DNA from: Betaproteobacteria bacterium
Lineage (GTDB): Bacteria > Pseudomonadota > Gammaproteobacteria > Burkholderiales > SG8-39
Reading direction: 5' to 3'
NCBI GenBank assembly: GCA_947478805.1
Contig: CANJXQ010000002.1
Span: 25,729 to 89,728 of the forward strand
DNA length: 64,000 bases
The position numbers and the translations under genes are program-made. Below the pieces are notes generated by a model that saw nothing but the letters and a program-made list of their open reading frames with translations, searched no databases and had not been told where the DNA came from. This document shows, in pieces, positions 37,454 through 46,507 of the stretch (position 1 is the first letter of the stretch; each line of letters opens with the position of its first letter).

Positions 37454-38641
37454 CTAGCGCGGCACCTTGACCGGAACCTTCATGTCCTCGGGCTTGATTT
37501 CGCGCACGAGTTCCGGGACGGCCCAGTCGACCTTCGGGTCCACCTTGATCTTGAAGTGGTACATGGACTGCATGGCCTGGTGGTCCTCCTTGCGGAAGGT
37601 CATGCGGCCCTTGGGTGTCTCGAACGACAGGCCTTCCATGGCCGTGATCAGCTTCTCGGTGTCGGTGCCGCCGGCCTTCTTGATGCTCTCGACCAGCGCA
37701 ATGCCGGCGGCCATCCCGCCCGCGGTGAAGAAATCCGGCGGCGACTTGAAGCGCTTCATGTGCTCGGCGACGAACCACTGGTTGACCTTGTTCTTGGGAA
37801 TCTCGTAGTAGTAGTAGGTTGCGCCCTCCATGCCGGGCATCGACTTGTAGCCCGCCATGGCCGGCAGGATGTTGCCGCCGGTGGACACTTCGATGCCGAA
37901 GCGCTTCGGATCGAGTTCGTTGACCTTGGCCGCCGCGTTGACTCCCGCCCAGATGACGAAAATGATTTTTCGCCCGGGCTTGTCCTTGAGCGCGTTGAAC
38001 AGGCGCTCGGCGGAGGCGGTGAAATCGGTGGTGGCCTGGGCCGCGTACTCCTCATGCACGAGCGTGGCACCGGTGCCGGCAAGCGCCTCCTTGAAGGCGG
38101 CAACGCCATCGCGGCCGAAGGCGTAATCCTGCGCCAGCGTGGCGATGTTCACACCCTTCTTGCCGATGGCCACTGCGTTCGAGATCGCGTCCTGCATGGA
38201 GCTTCGACCGGTGCGGAAAATATAGCGATTCCATTTCTCGCCGGTAATCGAGTCGGCCACCGCCGGTTCGACCAGCAGGATCTTCTTGTATTCCTCGGCC
38301 ACCGGCAGCATGGCAAGCGCCACGCCGGAGCTGGACGGCCCGACGGCAATGTCGACCTTGTCGTCGCCGTAGGCGGCTGCAAGCAGCGCTTTGCCCACAT
38401 CGGGTTTGGTCTGGCTGTCTTTTTCGATTACCACCAGTTTGCGGCCCAGTATTTCCATCTTGCCGCCGGTGGCGAACTCCAGTCCCATCATCAGGCCGGT
38501 CTGGGTCTGTTTGGCGTAAGCCTCCAGCGGCCCGGTCTTGTCGTAGATGTGGGCGATGCGGATTTCCTTCGACTGGGCGAATGCGAGGCCTGCAATTCCG
38601 GCCAGCACAACCAATGCGAGTGGCTTGACGAGCTTTTTCAT
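37454..38641 (-). CDS. Branched-chain-type ABC transporter substrate-binding protein
   Basis: Periplasmic receptor of the Leu/Ile/Val-binding family, 395 aa. A signal peptide (KKLVKPLALVVLAGIAGLAFA) is followed by EIRIAHIYDKTGPLEAYAKQT and the typical two-lobed fold. GGAGGCAT precedes the ATG. It is the first gene of the livKGFHM operon and lies just downstream of a strong sigma-54 promoter. The ligand is unknown; the branch that is sigma-54-controlled often takes amides, urea or aromatic compounds rather than branched-chain amino acids. Confidence 0.9.
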   Translation of the reverse strand: MKKLVKPLALVVLAGIAGLAFAQSKEIRIAHIYDKTGPLEAYAKQTQTGLMMGLEFATGGKMEILGRKLVVIEKDSQTKPDVGKALLAAAYGDDKVDIAVGPSSSGVALAMLPVAEEYKKILLVEPAVADSITGEKWNRYIFRTGRSSMQDAISNAVAIGKKGVNIATLAQDYAFGRDGVAAFKEALAGTGATLVHEEYAAQATTDFTASAERLFNALKDKPGRKIIFVIWAGVNAAAKVNELDPKRFGIEVSTGGNILPAMAGYKSMPGMEGATYYYYEIPKNKVNQWFVAEHMKRFKSPPDFFTAGGMAAGIALVESIKKAGGTDTEKLITAMEGLSFETPKGRMTFRKEDHQAMQSMYHFKIKVDPKVDWAVPELVREIKPEDMKVPVKVPR

Positions 38642-38695
38642 ATGCCTCCTCCGAGAATAATGAAGCCGATCATGTGACCGACCCCGATCAGGATT

Positions 38696-38710
38696 GCAAC
38701 GGGCGTGCCA
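38696..38710 (-). promoter_or_regulatory. Sigma-54 (-24/-12) promoter for the liv operon
   Basis: On the minus strand TGGCACGCCCGTTGC matches the sigma-54 consensus TGGCAC-N5-TTGC exactly, and it lies 55 bp upstream of the binding-protein ATG. A sigma-54 activator gene is the next gene upstream on the same strand, which strongly supports function. Confidence 0.85.
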
Positions 38711-38789
38711 GTTTTTATGTATTTGATATCATTGAAGAATCGCATAGCGCTGAATGCGGTATTTCAGCTTGTGCCTGGAATTCAGACAT

Positions 38790-38869
38790 ACTGAATTCAG
38801 TAAGTAACTGATTGGTTTGAACTTAGGGTATGAGGCGCACTGCGGAATAATGTATGACAATCAGTCATA
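38790..38869 (-). promoter_or_regulatory. Candidate upstream activator sites for the liv promoter
   Basis: Two dyads lie 80-170 bp upstream of the sigma-54 promoter: ACTGAATTCAGT (38790-38801, perfect 12-bp palindrome) and TATGAC-N5-GTCATA (38853-38869). Their distance fits enhancer sites for the adjacent activator. The actual recognition sequence is not known. Confidence 0.5.
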
Positions 38870-38887
38870 TGTCTGGTATTCATACAG

Positions 38888-40306
38888 TTATTTCATGCCA
38901 GCCAGTTTTTCGTACAGGGTTGCCCTGGAAATTCCAAGCATGCGCGCTGCCGATACCTTGTTTCCCTTGGATGCCTCAAGCGCGGACTGGATAGAACGGC
39001 GCTCAAGTTCGGCGATCATCTGAGGGAGCGGCCTGAGAACGCTGGCCGCCAGCGACGATGCAACTGGGTCGTTACCCTTCAACCCTGCAAAGTCCTCGGC
39101 CGACAGCCGCGCGTGGTCGGTGAGCATGGCCGCCTGCTCAAGCGTGTTGCGCAACTCCCGCACATTGCCGGGCCACGCATAACTCATCAGCGCGGACAAG
39201 GCCGAGGCGGTCAGTTCGCGCAACGGCATCCCGCTTCGCAGTGCGATGCTCTCGAGCAGACTCTCTGCCAGTGCTTCCAGGTCGGTCAGTCGTTCACGCA
39301 GGGGCGGCAGCCGAATCTGCAGCACATTGAGCCGGTAATAGAGATCCTCGCGGAAGGTACCTTCGGCGATCATTGATTTCAGATCGCGGCTCGTCGCTGC
39401 AACAAGGCGCACGTCGACCTTGAACATGCGCGTCGATCCAAGCGGCTCGATTTCCTGCTCCTGCAGGGCGCGCAGCAACTTGGCTTGCAGCGACAGCGGC
39501 ATGTCACCGATTTCATCCAGGAACAGCGTTCCGCCGTCCGCGAGTTTGAATCGCCCGTCGCGTCCCTTGCGATCCGCGCCCGTGAAAGCGCCCGGCGCAA
39601 CGCCGAAGAACTCTGCTTCCAGCAGTGTCTCGGGCAAAGCGGCGAGATTGACGCTGACGAACGGCTTGTTGGCGCGCGCTGAACCGGCGTGGATGGCATG
39701 TGCCAGCAATTCCTTGCCGGTGCCGGTCTCGCCGAGGAGCAGCACCGTCGAGTCCCCCTGCGCGGCGCGCCTTGCCTGTCGCTTGACTTCAATCGCAGCC
39801 GGGCTGGATCCAATGAAGCTGGCAAAGGTGTACTTCGCGCGCCGCTGCTCCGCCAGCGCCTTGCGCGCATCGTCGAGCTCGCGCTGCAAGCTGGCAAATT
39901 TTCCGATCAGCGGTTGCAGCGTGGTCTCCGGATGATCGAACAGCACCATGCCCAGCACCCCGATCACCTCCCCGGCGTCGTCCCGCAAGGGAATCCGGCT
40001 GACAACGAATGTGCCGGCCTTGTTGGTCAGCAGATCGATGAGTATGGGCTTGCCGGATTCCAGCACGTGACGCATCTGCGTGTTGGGAACGACTTCTTCG
40101 ATCGGCCGGCCGATGAAGTCTTCTTCGTGCGCAAAGCCAAGCGCCGGAAGAAAGCGCCGATAGCCATCATTGATCCAGACGACGCGGCCACTGCGGTCTA
40201 CGAGCATCATCCCTTCCGCCATGGATGAAAACAAATCGAACATCGATCGCGCAGCAAGCTTGAGGATGCTGTCCCCGTCGCTCGGCAGGGCCGGTTTATC
40301 CGTCAC
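38888..40306 (-). CDS. Sigma-54-dependent transcriptional activator (PAS, AAA+, Fis)
   Basis: 472-aa enhancer-binding protein. A PAS domain (residues 20-135, with MLVDRSGRVVWINDGYRRFL) is the sensor; the AAA+ domain (about 165-395) has Walker A LLLGETGTGKE, the sigma-54-contact loop GAFTGADRKG and Walker B GGTLFLDEIGD; the C-terminus ends in a Fis-type helix-turn-helix (NKVSAARMLGISRATLYEKL). It is encoded directly upstream of the liv operon, which has a consensus sigma-54 promoter, so it probably activates that operon in response to a ligand or redox state sensed by the PAS domain. Confidence 0.93.
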   Translation of the reverse strand: MTDKPALPSDGDSILKLAARSMFDLFSSMAEGMMLVDRSGRVVWINDGYRRFLPALGFAHEEDFIGRPIEEVVPNTQMRHVLESGKPILIDLLTNKAGTFVVSRIPLRDDAGEVIGVLGMVLFDHPETTLQPLIGKFASLQRELDDARKALAEQRRAKYTFASFIGSSPAAIEVKRQARRAAQGDSTVLLLGETGTGKELLAHAIHAGSARANKPFVSVNLAALPETLLEAEFFGVAPGAFTGADRKGRDGRFKLADGGTLFLDEIGDMPLSLQAKLLRALQEQEIEPLGSTRMFKVDVRLVAATSRDLKSMIAEGTFREDLYYRLNVLQIRLPPLRERLTDLEALAESLLESIALRSGMPLRELTASALSALMSYAWPGNVRELRNTLEQAAMLTDHARLSAEDFAGLKGNDPVASSLAASVLRPLPQMIAELERRSIQSALEASKGNKVSAARMLGISRATLYEKLAGMK

Positions 40307-40398
40307 GACATCTCCTCCGTGTTCGTCGTGGACAGTTTAAGGCGCGGCATCTGCAAACTCCAACCCGCATATTCCCTATCCCCGGGTTCGATGACCCC

Positions 40399-42885
40399 TC
40401 AAGCCGGCAAACGGATGTGGGCCGGCGGCAACCCCGCATCTTGTCGCTCGATCATCGCCTCGTACGCCGCTTCCAGGTGTCGCGTGTAACCGGCCGTATC
40501 GAACAGCGGGGCGGTGAGACGCTGCGCATCGAGTTTCCTGCGCAGCCGATCCAGGTGTTCGGGGTGGGTCGCCAGTTGCAGCGCCAATGCCTCGTACTCA
40601 ACCGGGCTCGATGTGATGAGCTCGGGCAGGCCGATGGCATTGAGCAGACTCGCCGCCACGCGACTGGCGAAGGACTGTCCCTCCATGGTAATCACCGGCA
40701 GTCCGGCCCAGAGCGCATCGCTCGCCGTGGTGTGCGCGTTGTATGGAAAGGTATCAATGAAGAGGTCTGCAAGTCGGTGGCGCGCAAGATGCTCGGCGAG
40801 CGGGATCCGCGTGGCGAAGACGAGCCGCGCCGGGTCGATGCCGCGCGCGCTCGCCTCCTTGCGCAGGTTGGCCCCGGCCGCGGGGTTGTCCTCGATCAAC
40901 CACAGCACGCTGCCTTCGACGGCCTTGAGCAGGCGCATCCAGATGTCGAACGTCGCCGGTTGGATCTTGAAGTTGTTGCTGAAGCTGCAGAACACGAAAC
41001 CGCCCGGTGGCAATCCCGCCTCTTCGCGCGTGGGGGTTCGGTCGGCGATGCTGCGCGTGCTGTCATTGGGCTGGTAGCTGTAAGGAAGGTAGGCGATTTT
41101 CTCCGCGTAATACACATCCTCGCCTTCACGCACGAGAACCAGGTCGGCGATCAGGTAATCCATGTAGCTCGCGCCCATGGTGCCGGGGAACCCCAGGTAG
41201 TTGACCTGGATGGGCGCCGCGCGCATGGCAAAAATGTCGGTGCGGGCGGACGCGGTGTAACCCTTGAGATCGATGGCAATGTCGATCTCCATTTCCCGCG
41301 ACATGCGGCAAATCTCTTCCTCGGACTTGCGGTAGACGTCGACAAAATGATCGAAGGATGCGGCGACCCGTTGACGCATGTCGTCGTCGGGCTGAGGATC
41401 GAAATTGAATCCCGTCAGCTCGAACCTCGACTTGTCGTGGTGCTCGAACACGCCGGCCATGAGGTAGGTCGTTGCATGGCGGTGAAAGTCGGCCGAGTAA
41501 TAGCCGACACGGATCTTCCGTCCCTTGCGGGCGCGACGCATCGGCGTCGCGCCGGGGAGTTCACGCGGTGGATGGTCGGTGGACGCGCAGACTTCCGCCA
41601 GCGTCCGCGCCAGGGGCGGCGAATCCGACAGGGCGAGAAACATGAAGGGATTCATCGCCCGCTCCCTGCGCTTGACCCGCGCAAGCATGCGCTTGGTCAG
41701 CACGGCCTCGTTTTCCCAAAGGCAGATCGTCAACCGCGTCCCGAGAATGTCCCCATGCAGGCTCTCGAGATTGGGCTGCAGGCGACGGGCCTTTTCCAGG
41801 CTCTCGAGCGCCTCGTCGAACCGGAACAGCAACTTGAGAAGCACCGCCCTGTTGATGTGGCTCTCGGCCACCTCCGGTGCCAGCGCGATGGCCTTGTCGT
41901 AGCTGGCCAGCGCTTCATCCAGGCGCTCCAGGGCCACCAGCACAATGCCCCGGTTGCGCCAGGCGCCGGCGTAATCCGGCTTGATTGCGATCGCCTTGTC
42001 GCAGGCTTCGAGTGCAGCAGTCCACAACTTGAGGGCATGCAGCACAAATGCCCTGTTGACATGCACATCGGCAAGGTCGGGCTTTAGGGCGATTACCTGG
42101 TCATAACTGTAGAGCGCCTCGCCGAAGCGCTTGAGCGTCGTGAGGATGGCGCCGCGATTGCGCAATGCCTCGACGAAGTCAGGCCGGATGCCGAGGGCCC
42201 GGTCGTAGCAGTCGAGTGCCTCATCGAAGCGATCGCTCTCCTGCAACGCCAGTCCCAGATTGCAATGAAAATCAGCAACGCCCGGATTGATGTCGATGGC
42301 CCTGGAAATCAGTTTGATGCCACGCGCGTGATCCTTGCCCTGCAAGGCAATCACCCCCAGCATGTGCATGGCGTGCGCGTGGTCGGGATGCGCCTTCAGG
42401 ACGCGTTCATAAAGCGATGTCGCCTCCTTGCTTCGCCCTTTCTCGTGCAGCGACACGGCTCGCGCGTAGGCCGCATCGCCATCGAACGCCTTGTCCTTGC
42501 CTGCAGCGCCCTTCGTTGCCTCGCCTGTACCGGCGGGCAGGCGCCCGGTGGCGCCTTTCAGGCGCGCGTCGAGCAGCTTGCGACGATCGCGGGCTTCTGC
42601 GAAGTCCGGATAGAGCGCAAGGGCGCGGCTGTAGGACTTGAGCGCATCCTTGCCCCGGTCCAGCCCCTCCAAGGCCCGCGCAAGATTGAGATGCACGTAA
42701 GGTTCATTCGGCAGGATCTTCAGGGAGCGTTCCAGGTACTCCACCGCTTCTTCGCATTTCCCCAAATTCAACTGGATCAGGCCCATGCGCGCAAGCATTG
42801 TCGGTTCATTGGGCAGGCGGCCGAGCAGCCAGCGCATCAGCCTTGCCGACAGGTTCAAACGCAGTGCAGTAAGAAAGGAGGGCAT
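40399..42885 (-). CDS. TPR protein with O-GlcNAc-transferase-like (SPINDLY-type) domain
   Basis: Large protein of about 828 aa. Residues 1-400 are tandem tetratricopeptide repeats (for example ALDCYDRALGIRPDFVEALRNRG and ALASYDKAIALAPEVAESHINRA). Residues 440-820 form a GT41-type glycosyltransferase: IRVGYYSADFHRHATTYLMAG, IDIAIDLKGYTASARTDIFA, INYLGFPGTMG-like QVNYLGFPGTMGASYMDY and DTFPYNAHTTASDALWAGLPV. It would add a sugar from a UDP-sugar to Ser/Thr of target proteins; acceptor and sugar are unknown. ATG at 42885 or 42912 may be the start. Confidence 0.88.
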   Translation of the reverse strand: MPSFLTALRLNLSARLMRWLLGRLPNEPTMLARMGLIQLNLGKCEEAVEYLERSLKILPNEPYVHLNLARALEGLDRGKDALKSYSRALALYPDFAEARDRRKLLDARLKGATGRLPAGTGEATKGAAGKDKAFDGDAAYARAVSLHEKGRSKEATSLYERVLKAHPDHAHAMHMLGVIALQGKDHARGIKLISRAIDINPGVADFHCNLGLALQESDRFDEALDCYDRALGIRPDFVEALRNRGAILTTLKRFGEALYSYDQVIALKPDLADVHVNRAFVLHALKLWTAALEACDKAIAIKPDYAGAWRNRGIVLVALERLDEALASYDKAIALAPEVAESHINRAVLLKLLFRFDEALESLEKARRLQPNLESLHGDILGTRLTICLWENEAVLTKRMLARVKRRERAMNPFMFLALSDSPPLARTLAEVCASTDHPPRELPGATPMRRARKGRKIRVGYYSADFHRHATTYLMAGVFEHHDKSRFELTGFNFDPQPDDDMRQRVAASFDHFVDVYRKSEEEICRMSREMEIDIAIDLKGYTASARTDIFAMRAAPIQVNYLGFPGTMGASYMDYLIADLVLVREGEDVYYAEKIAYLPYSYQPNDSTRSIADRTPTREEAGLPPGGFVFCSFSNNFKIQPATFDIWMRLLKAVEGSVLWLIEDNPAAGANLRKEASARGIDPARLVFATRIPLAEHLARHRLADLFIDTFPYNAHTTASDALWAGLPVITMEGQSFASRVAASLLNAIGLPELITSSPVEYEALALQLATHPEHLDRLRRKLDAQRLTAPLFDTAGYTRHLEAAYEAMIERQDAGLPPAHIRLPA

Positions 42886-42995
42886 CGGGGACCTGTTTGC
42901 GGCACGCACCATGGAGAAAGATCCGTTGGCGGCGCAGCTTGGTTCGCGAAAACGCCACATGTTATCGGAATATGGCGCCGCCTCTGCATCCGCGC

Positions 42996-44492
42996 CTACA
43001 CGCGGTCGAATCTGCGATATTGAATCGCCTCCGCGATGTGCTTGCCGGCGATTCGTTCCGCGCCTTCGAGATCCGCAATCGTGCGTGCCACTTTCAGGAT
43101 GCGATGATAAGCACGCGCCGAAAGACCCAGCTTGTCGATGGCCTGCTTGAGCAGCACCTCGCCCTTCTCGTCGGGCGCGCAATGCCTGTCGATTTCGCGT
43201 GCAGACAGATGGGCATTGGATTTCTGTTGGCGGGCAATCATCCGGCGGCGCGCAGTTTCAACCCGACTGCGAATGGTGCTCGACGAGTCGCCGGCATTCA
43301 TCCCCAACAGGTTCTCCGCAGGCACCGCCGGCACTTCGATCTGGATGTCGATGCGATCCATCAACGGGCCGGAAATCCTGCTGCGATAGGCGAGCACCTG
43401 ATCGGGGGTGCACCGGCAACGGCCGCTGTAGTGCCCCAGGTAACCGCACTTGCAGGGGTTCATCGCGGCGACCAGCTGGAAGCTGGCGGGGAATTCGATC
43501 TGCCTTGCTGCTCGCGAGATGGCGACACGGCCGGTTTCCAGCGGTTCGCGCAGGGCTTCCAGCACGCGTCGATCGAATTCGGGAAGCTCGTCGAGAAACA
43601 GCACGCCGTGATGCGCGAGTGAAATCTCTCCCAGTCGTGGATTCGATCCCCCGCCCACGATCGCCACGCTCGAGGCAGAGTGATGCGGAGCCCGATAGGG
43701 TCGACGTTTCCAGTGTTCCGTCCGAAAGCCGCTGCTGCCCAGCGACTGCAGCGCGGCGCTCTGCAAGGCTTCTTCTTCCGACAATGGCGGCAACACGCCG
43801 GCGAATCGGGCCGCCAGCATCGATTTGCCGGTGCCTGGCGGCCCCACCATCAACAGGGCATGCCCGCCTGCAGCGGCCACTTCCAGCGCGCGTTTTGCAT
43901 GCGACTGGCCGCGAACATCCTCAAGATCCGGGTGGGCATCGGCTTCGCAGGTCGTCGGGGCAGGCGGGGCCGACAGCTCGCCCTTGCCGGCGAGATGCGC
44001 ACAGACTTCCAGCAACGACTCGGCTTGCAGCACACGGGTTCCCGACACCAGTGCCGCTTCGCCGGCGCTGGCCGTTGGCAGCACGAAGGTGCGCTGGTCG
44101 GTCGCCGCGCCGTAGGCCATCGCCAGCGCACCGCGCACCGGGCGCAGTTGCCCCGTCAGGGACAACTCTCCTGCGAATTGGTAGCGTGACAGCTGATCGT
44201 CCGGAATCTGGCGCGAGGCAGCGAGAATGCCCAACGCGATGGCGAGGTCGAAGCGTCCGCTTTCCTTGGGCAACTCCGCCGGCGCCAGATTAACCGTGAT
44301 TCGCCGCGCGGGAAATTCGAAGCCGCAATTGCCGATCGCCGCGCGCACGCGTTCACGCGCCTCCTTCACCTCGGCTTCGGGCAGCCCGACAATATGGAAT
44401 GCCGGAAGGCCGTTGGCGAGGTCCACTTCGACCGTCACCGGTGGCGCGTTGAGGCCGGCCAGGGCGCGGCTGTGCAATATCGCTAGGGACAT
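42996..44492 (-). CDS. comM: YifB/ComM-family Mg-chelatase-like AAA+ ATPase
   Basis: 498-aa protein. An N-terminal Lon-protease-like fold (ALAGLNAPPVTVEVDLANGLPAF) is followed by an AAA+ domain with GPPGTGKSMLAARFAGVLPPL as Walker A, GVLFLDELPEFDRRVLEALR as Walker B and a zinc-binding NPCKCGYLGH. ComM homologues act as helicases for branch migration during natural transformation. The ATG at 44492 (MSLAILHSRAL) is preferred over 44507. Downstream of ubiK. Confidence 0.93.
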   Translation of the reverse strand: MSLAILHSRALAGLNAPPVTVEVDLANGLPAFHIVGLPEAEVKEARERVRAAIGNCGFEFPARRITVNLAPAELPKESGRFDLAIALGILAASRQIPDDQLSRYQFAGELSLTGQLRPVRGALAMAYGAATDQRTFVLPTASAGEAALVSGTRVLQAESLLEVCAHLAGKGELSAPPAPTTCEADAHPDLEDVRGQSHAKRALEVAAAGGHALLMVGPPGTGKSMLAARFAGVLPPLSEEEALQSAALQSLGSSGFRTEHWKRRPYRAPHHSASSVAIVGGGSNPRLGEISLAHHGVLFLDELPEFDRRVLEALREPLETGRVAISRAARQIEFPASFQLVAAMNPCKCGYLGHYSGRCRCTPDQVLAYRSRISGPLMDRIDIQIEVPAVPAENLLGMNAGDSSSTIRSRVETARRRMIARQQKSNAHLSAREIDRHCAPDEKGEVLLKQAIDKLGLSARAYHRILKVARTIADLEGAERIAGKHIAEAIQYRRFDRV

Positions 44493-44670
44493 GGCGTGAT
44501 TGAGCACTCGTCACCGGTCGCATCGCCTGCACGCGATCACCCGTTCACAGGGCACGGGCACGCCTCCAAGCGAGATTCCGGATTCCGACCAACCGCGATT
44601 GATCTAACGGGCGCCGAGCCGGCGTCGTTGACGCCACTTTCAGCCCAGGCGGTTTGCCCTTGGGACAGGG

Positions 44671-44910
44671 CTACGCGGTGTTGCGACGCTCGAGTTCGGC
44701 CACGCGCGCCTCCAGCGCGGTCAGCTTTTCGCGGGTGCGGGCCAGCACCTTGGCCTGAATGTCGAATTCCTCGCGGGTGACGAGATCCAGGCGGGAGAAA
44801 AAGGACGACAACATGGCCCGGAGGTTCTTTTCCACATCCTTTGCCGGCGAACCCGCAATCAGCTCGCTGACACGGGCATTCAGTTCATCGAAAAAGCGCG
44901 GTTGTTCCAT
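44671..44910 (-). CDS. ubiK: Ubiquinone biosynthesis accessory factor UbiK (YqiC/BMFP)
   Basis: 79-aa protein of the membrane-fusogenic BMFP family. An amphipathic N-terminal half ([13 protein letters not shown]) is followed by a coiled coil ([28 protein letters not shown]) that forms a trimer. UbiK homologues assist the Ubi complex in aerobic ubiquinone synthesis. It lies divergent to the TorF-type porin gene and upstream of comM. Confidence 0.9.
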   Translation of the reverse strand: MEQPRFFDELNARVSELIAGSPAKDVEKNLRAMLSSFFSRLDLVTREEFDIQAKVLARTREKLTALEARVAELERRNTA

Positions 44911-45004
44911 GCCGAAAGTCTAGCACGCAGCTTTTTGCATGAATCCCTCCACGAGGCTTACGCCCCCAATTGATGCACCAGATCTATGCAAACGGCATCC
45001 ACGA

Positions 45005-45034
45005 CGCACGTCATTGGTGCGCCGCCGGTGCGCA
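45005..45034 (+). promoter_or_regulatory. Two overlapping NtrC-like dyads
   Basis: CGCAC-N7-GTGCG at 45005-45021 and TGCGC-N7-GCGCA at 45018-45034 resemble the NtrC enhancer TGCACC-N5-GGTGCA. They are about 50-80 bp upstream of the sigma-54 -24 element, the usual position for NtrC sites. A further single half-site TGCACCA lies at 44973-44979. Confidence 0.6.
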
Positions 45035-45083
45035 CGGGACGGCCGTTGCACATAACTAACTGTTTTATATGGGGAAGAAGATC

Positions 45084-45099
45084 TGGCACAGGCTGTGCT
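45084..45099 (+). promoter_or_regulatory. Sigma-54 promoter for the TorF-glnK-amtB cluster
   Basis: TGGCACAGGCTGTGCT has GG and GC separated by ten bases as required for sigma-54 (-24/-12), with one mismatch (GTGC for TTGC). It lies 66 bp upstream of the porin ATG at 45166 and downstream of two NtrC-like dyads. Confidence 0.75.
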
Positions 45100-45165
45100 C
45101 ATAGACAACCCAAGCTACGCCGGATTTTCGGCTGGTATTCATTTTTAACCATGAAAGGTGCCTCC

Positions 45166-46089
45166 ATGAAGAAACTCCTCCTCGCCTCCGCTGTCGCAGC
45201 TGTGCTGGCTGCTCCCATGGCGCAAGTCGCCCATGCGGCCGATGCCGCGCCGGCGTCTCCCCACACGTTTACCGGGAACGTCGGACTCTTCAACCAGTAC
45301 ATTTTCCGCGGCCTGACCCAGACCAACGAGAAGCCGGCCCTGCAGGGTGGTTTGGACTATTCGCACTCCAGCGGGTTTTACCTGGGAACTTGGGGATCGA
45401 ACATCAACTGGTACACCGATCAGAACATGGGTACGCCCAAGGGCACGGCACCCGGGCCGGTGAGCCTCGGTGCACCTGGTGGTGCCGGCGCACCGTTTGT
45501 CGCCAATCAGTTCAACTCCACCAGCCTGGAATGGGACTTTTACGGCGGATACAAGGGCAGCTTCGCCAATGACATCTCCTATGACCTTGGCGGCCTGAAA
45601 TACTACTACCCTGGCAAGTACGACAATCTTGGCGGCTTGATGTCGAAGCCCGACACGTTCGAACTTTACGGCTCCCTCGGCTGGAAGTGGTTCACCGCGA
45701 AGTATTCGCAATCCACCGGTGACGCCTTCGGCGTGAAGAACTCCAAGGGCTCCAGCTACCTGGACCTGTCCGCGGCAATCCCGCTGGGTGAGAGCGGATT
45801 CACGCTGGGACTGCACTACGGCAAGCAGACCTACAAGGGCACCTCTCCCGTGCTGGCCTTCGGTTTCGGCGCTGCGACCACGCTCAACAACAACGTATTC
45901 AGCTACTCGGACTACAAGATCGGCGTGACCAAGGACTGGATGGGCGCAACCTGGTCGCTCGCAGCCACCAACACCAATGCCAAGGGCCAGACGACCAACA
46001 ATGCCACTACCGGCGACATCTACCAGAACGTGTACGGCAAGAACATCGGCAAGAGCCAGCTCACGCTGGGCGTCCAAAAGACGTTCTAA
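45166..46089 (+). CDS. TorF-family putative porin
   Basis: Outer-membrane beta-barrel-like protein of 307 aa. A signal peptide (KKLLLASAVAAVLAAPMAQVAHA) precedes TFTGNVGLFNQYIFRGLTQT, the hallmark of the TorF/gcw_chp family, then alternating strands and a C-terminal Phe (GVQKTF) as expected for barrel assembly. The ATG at 45166 has AAAGGTG upstream; an in-frame ATG at 45151 is possible. Sits before glnK-amtB, as in other betaproteobacteria where it is induced on nitrogen limitation; may let nitrogen compounds into the periplasm. Separated from glnK by a strong terminator-like hairpin. Confidence 0.88.
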   Translation: MKKLLLASAVAAVLAAPMAQVAHAADAAPASPHTFTGNVGLFNQYIFRGLTQTNEKPALQGGLDYSHSSGFYLGTWGSNINWYTDQNMGTPKGTAPGPVSLGAPGGAGAPFVANQFNSTSLEWDFYGGYKGSFANDISYDLGGLKYYYPGKYDNLGGLMSKPDTFELYGSLGWKWFTAKYSQSTGDAFGVKNSKGSSYLDLSAAIPLGESGFTLGLHYGKQTYKGTSPVLAFGFGAATTLNNNVFSYSDYKIGVTKDWMGATWSLAATNTNAKGQTTNNATTGDIYQNVYGKNIGKSQLTLGVQKTF

Positions 46090-46100
46090 TCGCCTCGACA

Positions 46101-46137
46101 GCAAGGGGGCGAGCAACATCCGCCCCCTTGCTTTTTC
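46101..46137 (+). terminator. Rho-independent terminator after the TorF gene
   Basis: A perfect 11-bp stem GCAAGGGGGCG/CGCCCCCTTGC with a 9-base loop followed by TTTTT. It lies before glnK, so glnK-amtB transcription from the porin promoter would be by readthrough, which would make the porin more abundant than the downstream products. Confidence 0.9.
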
Positions 46138-46150
46138 CGGATCAGCATAA

Positions 46151-46498
<348 letters not shown>

Positions 46499-46507
46499 GG
46501 GAGATTC

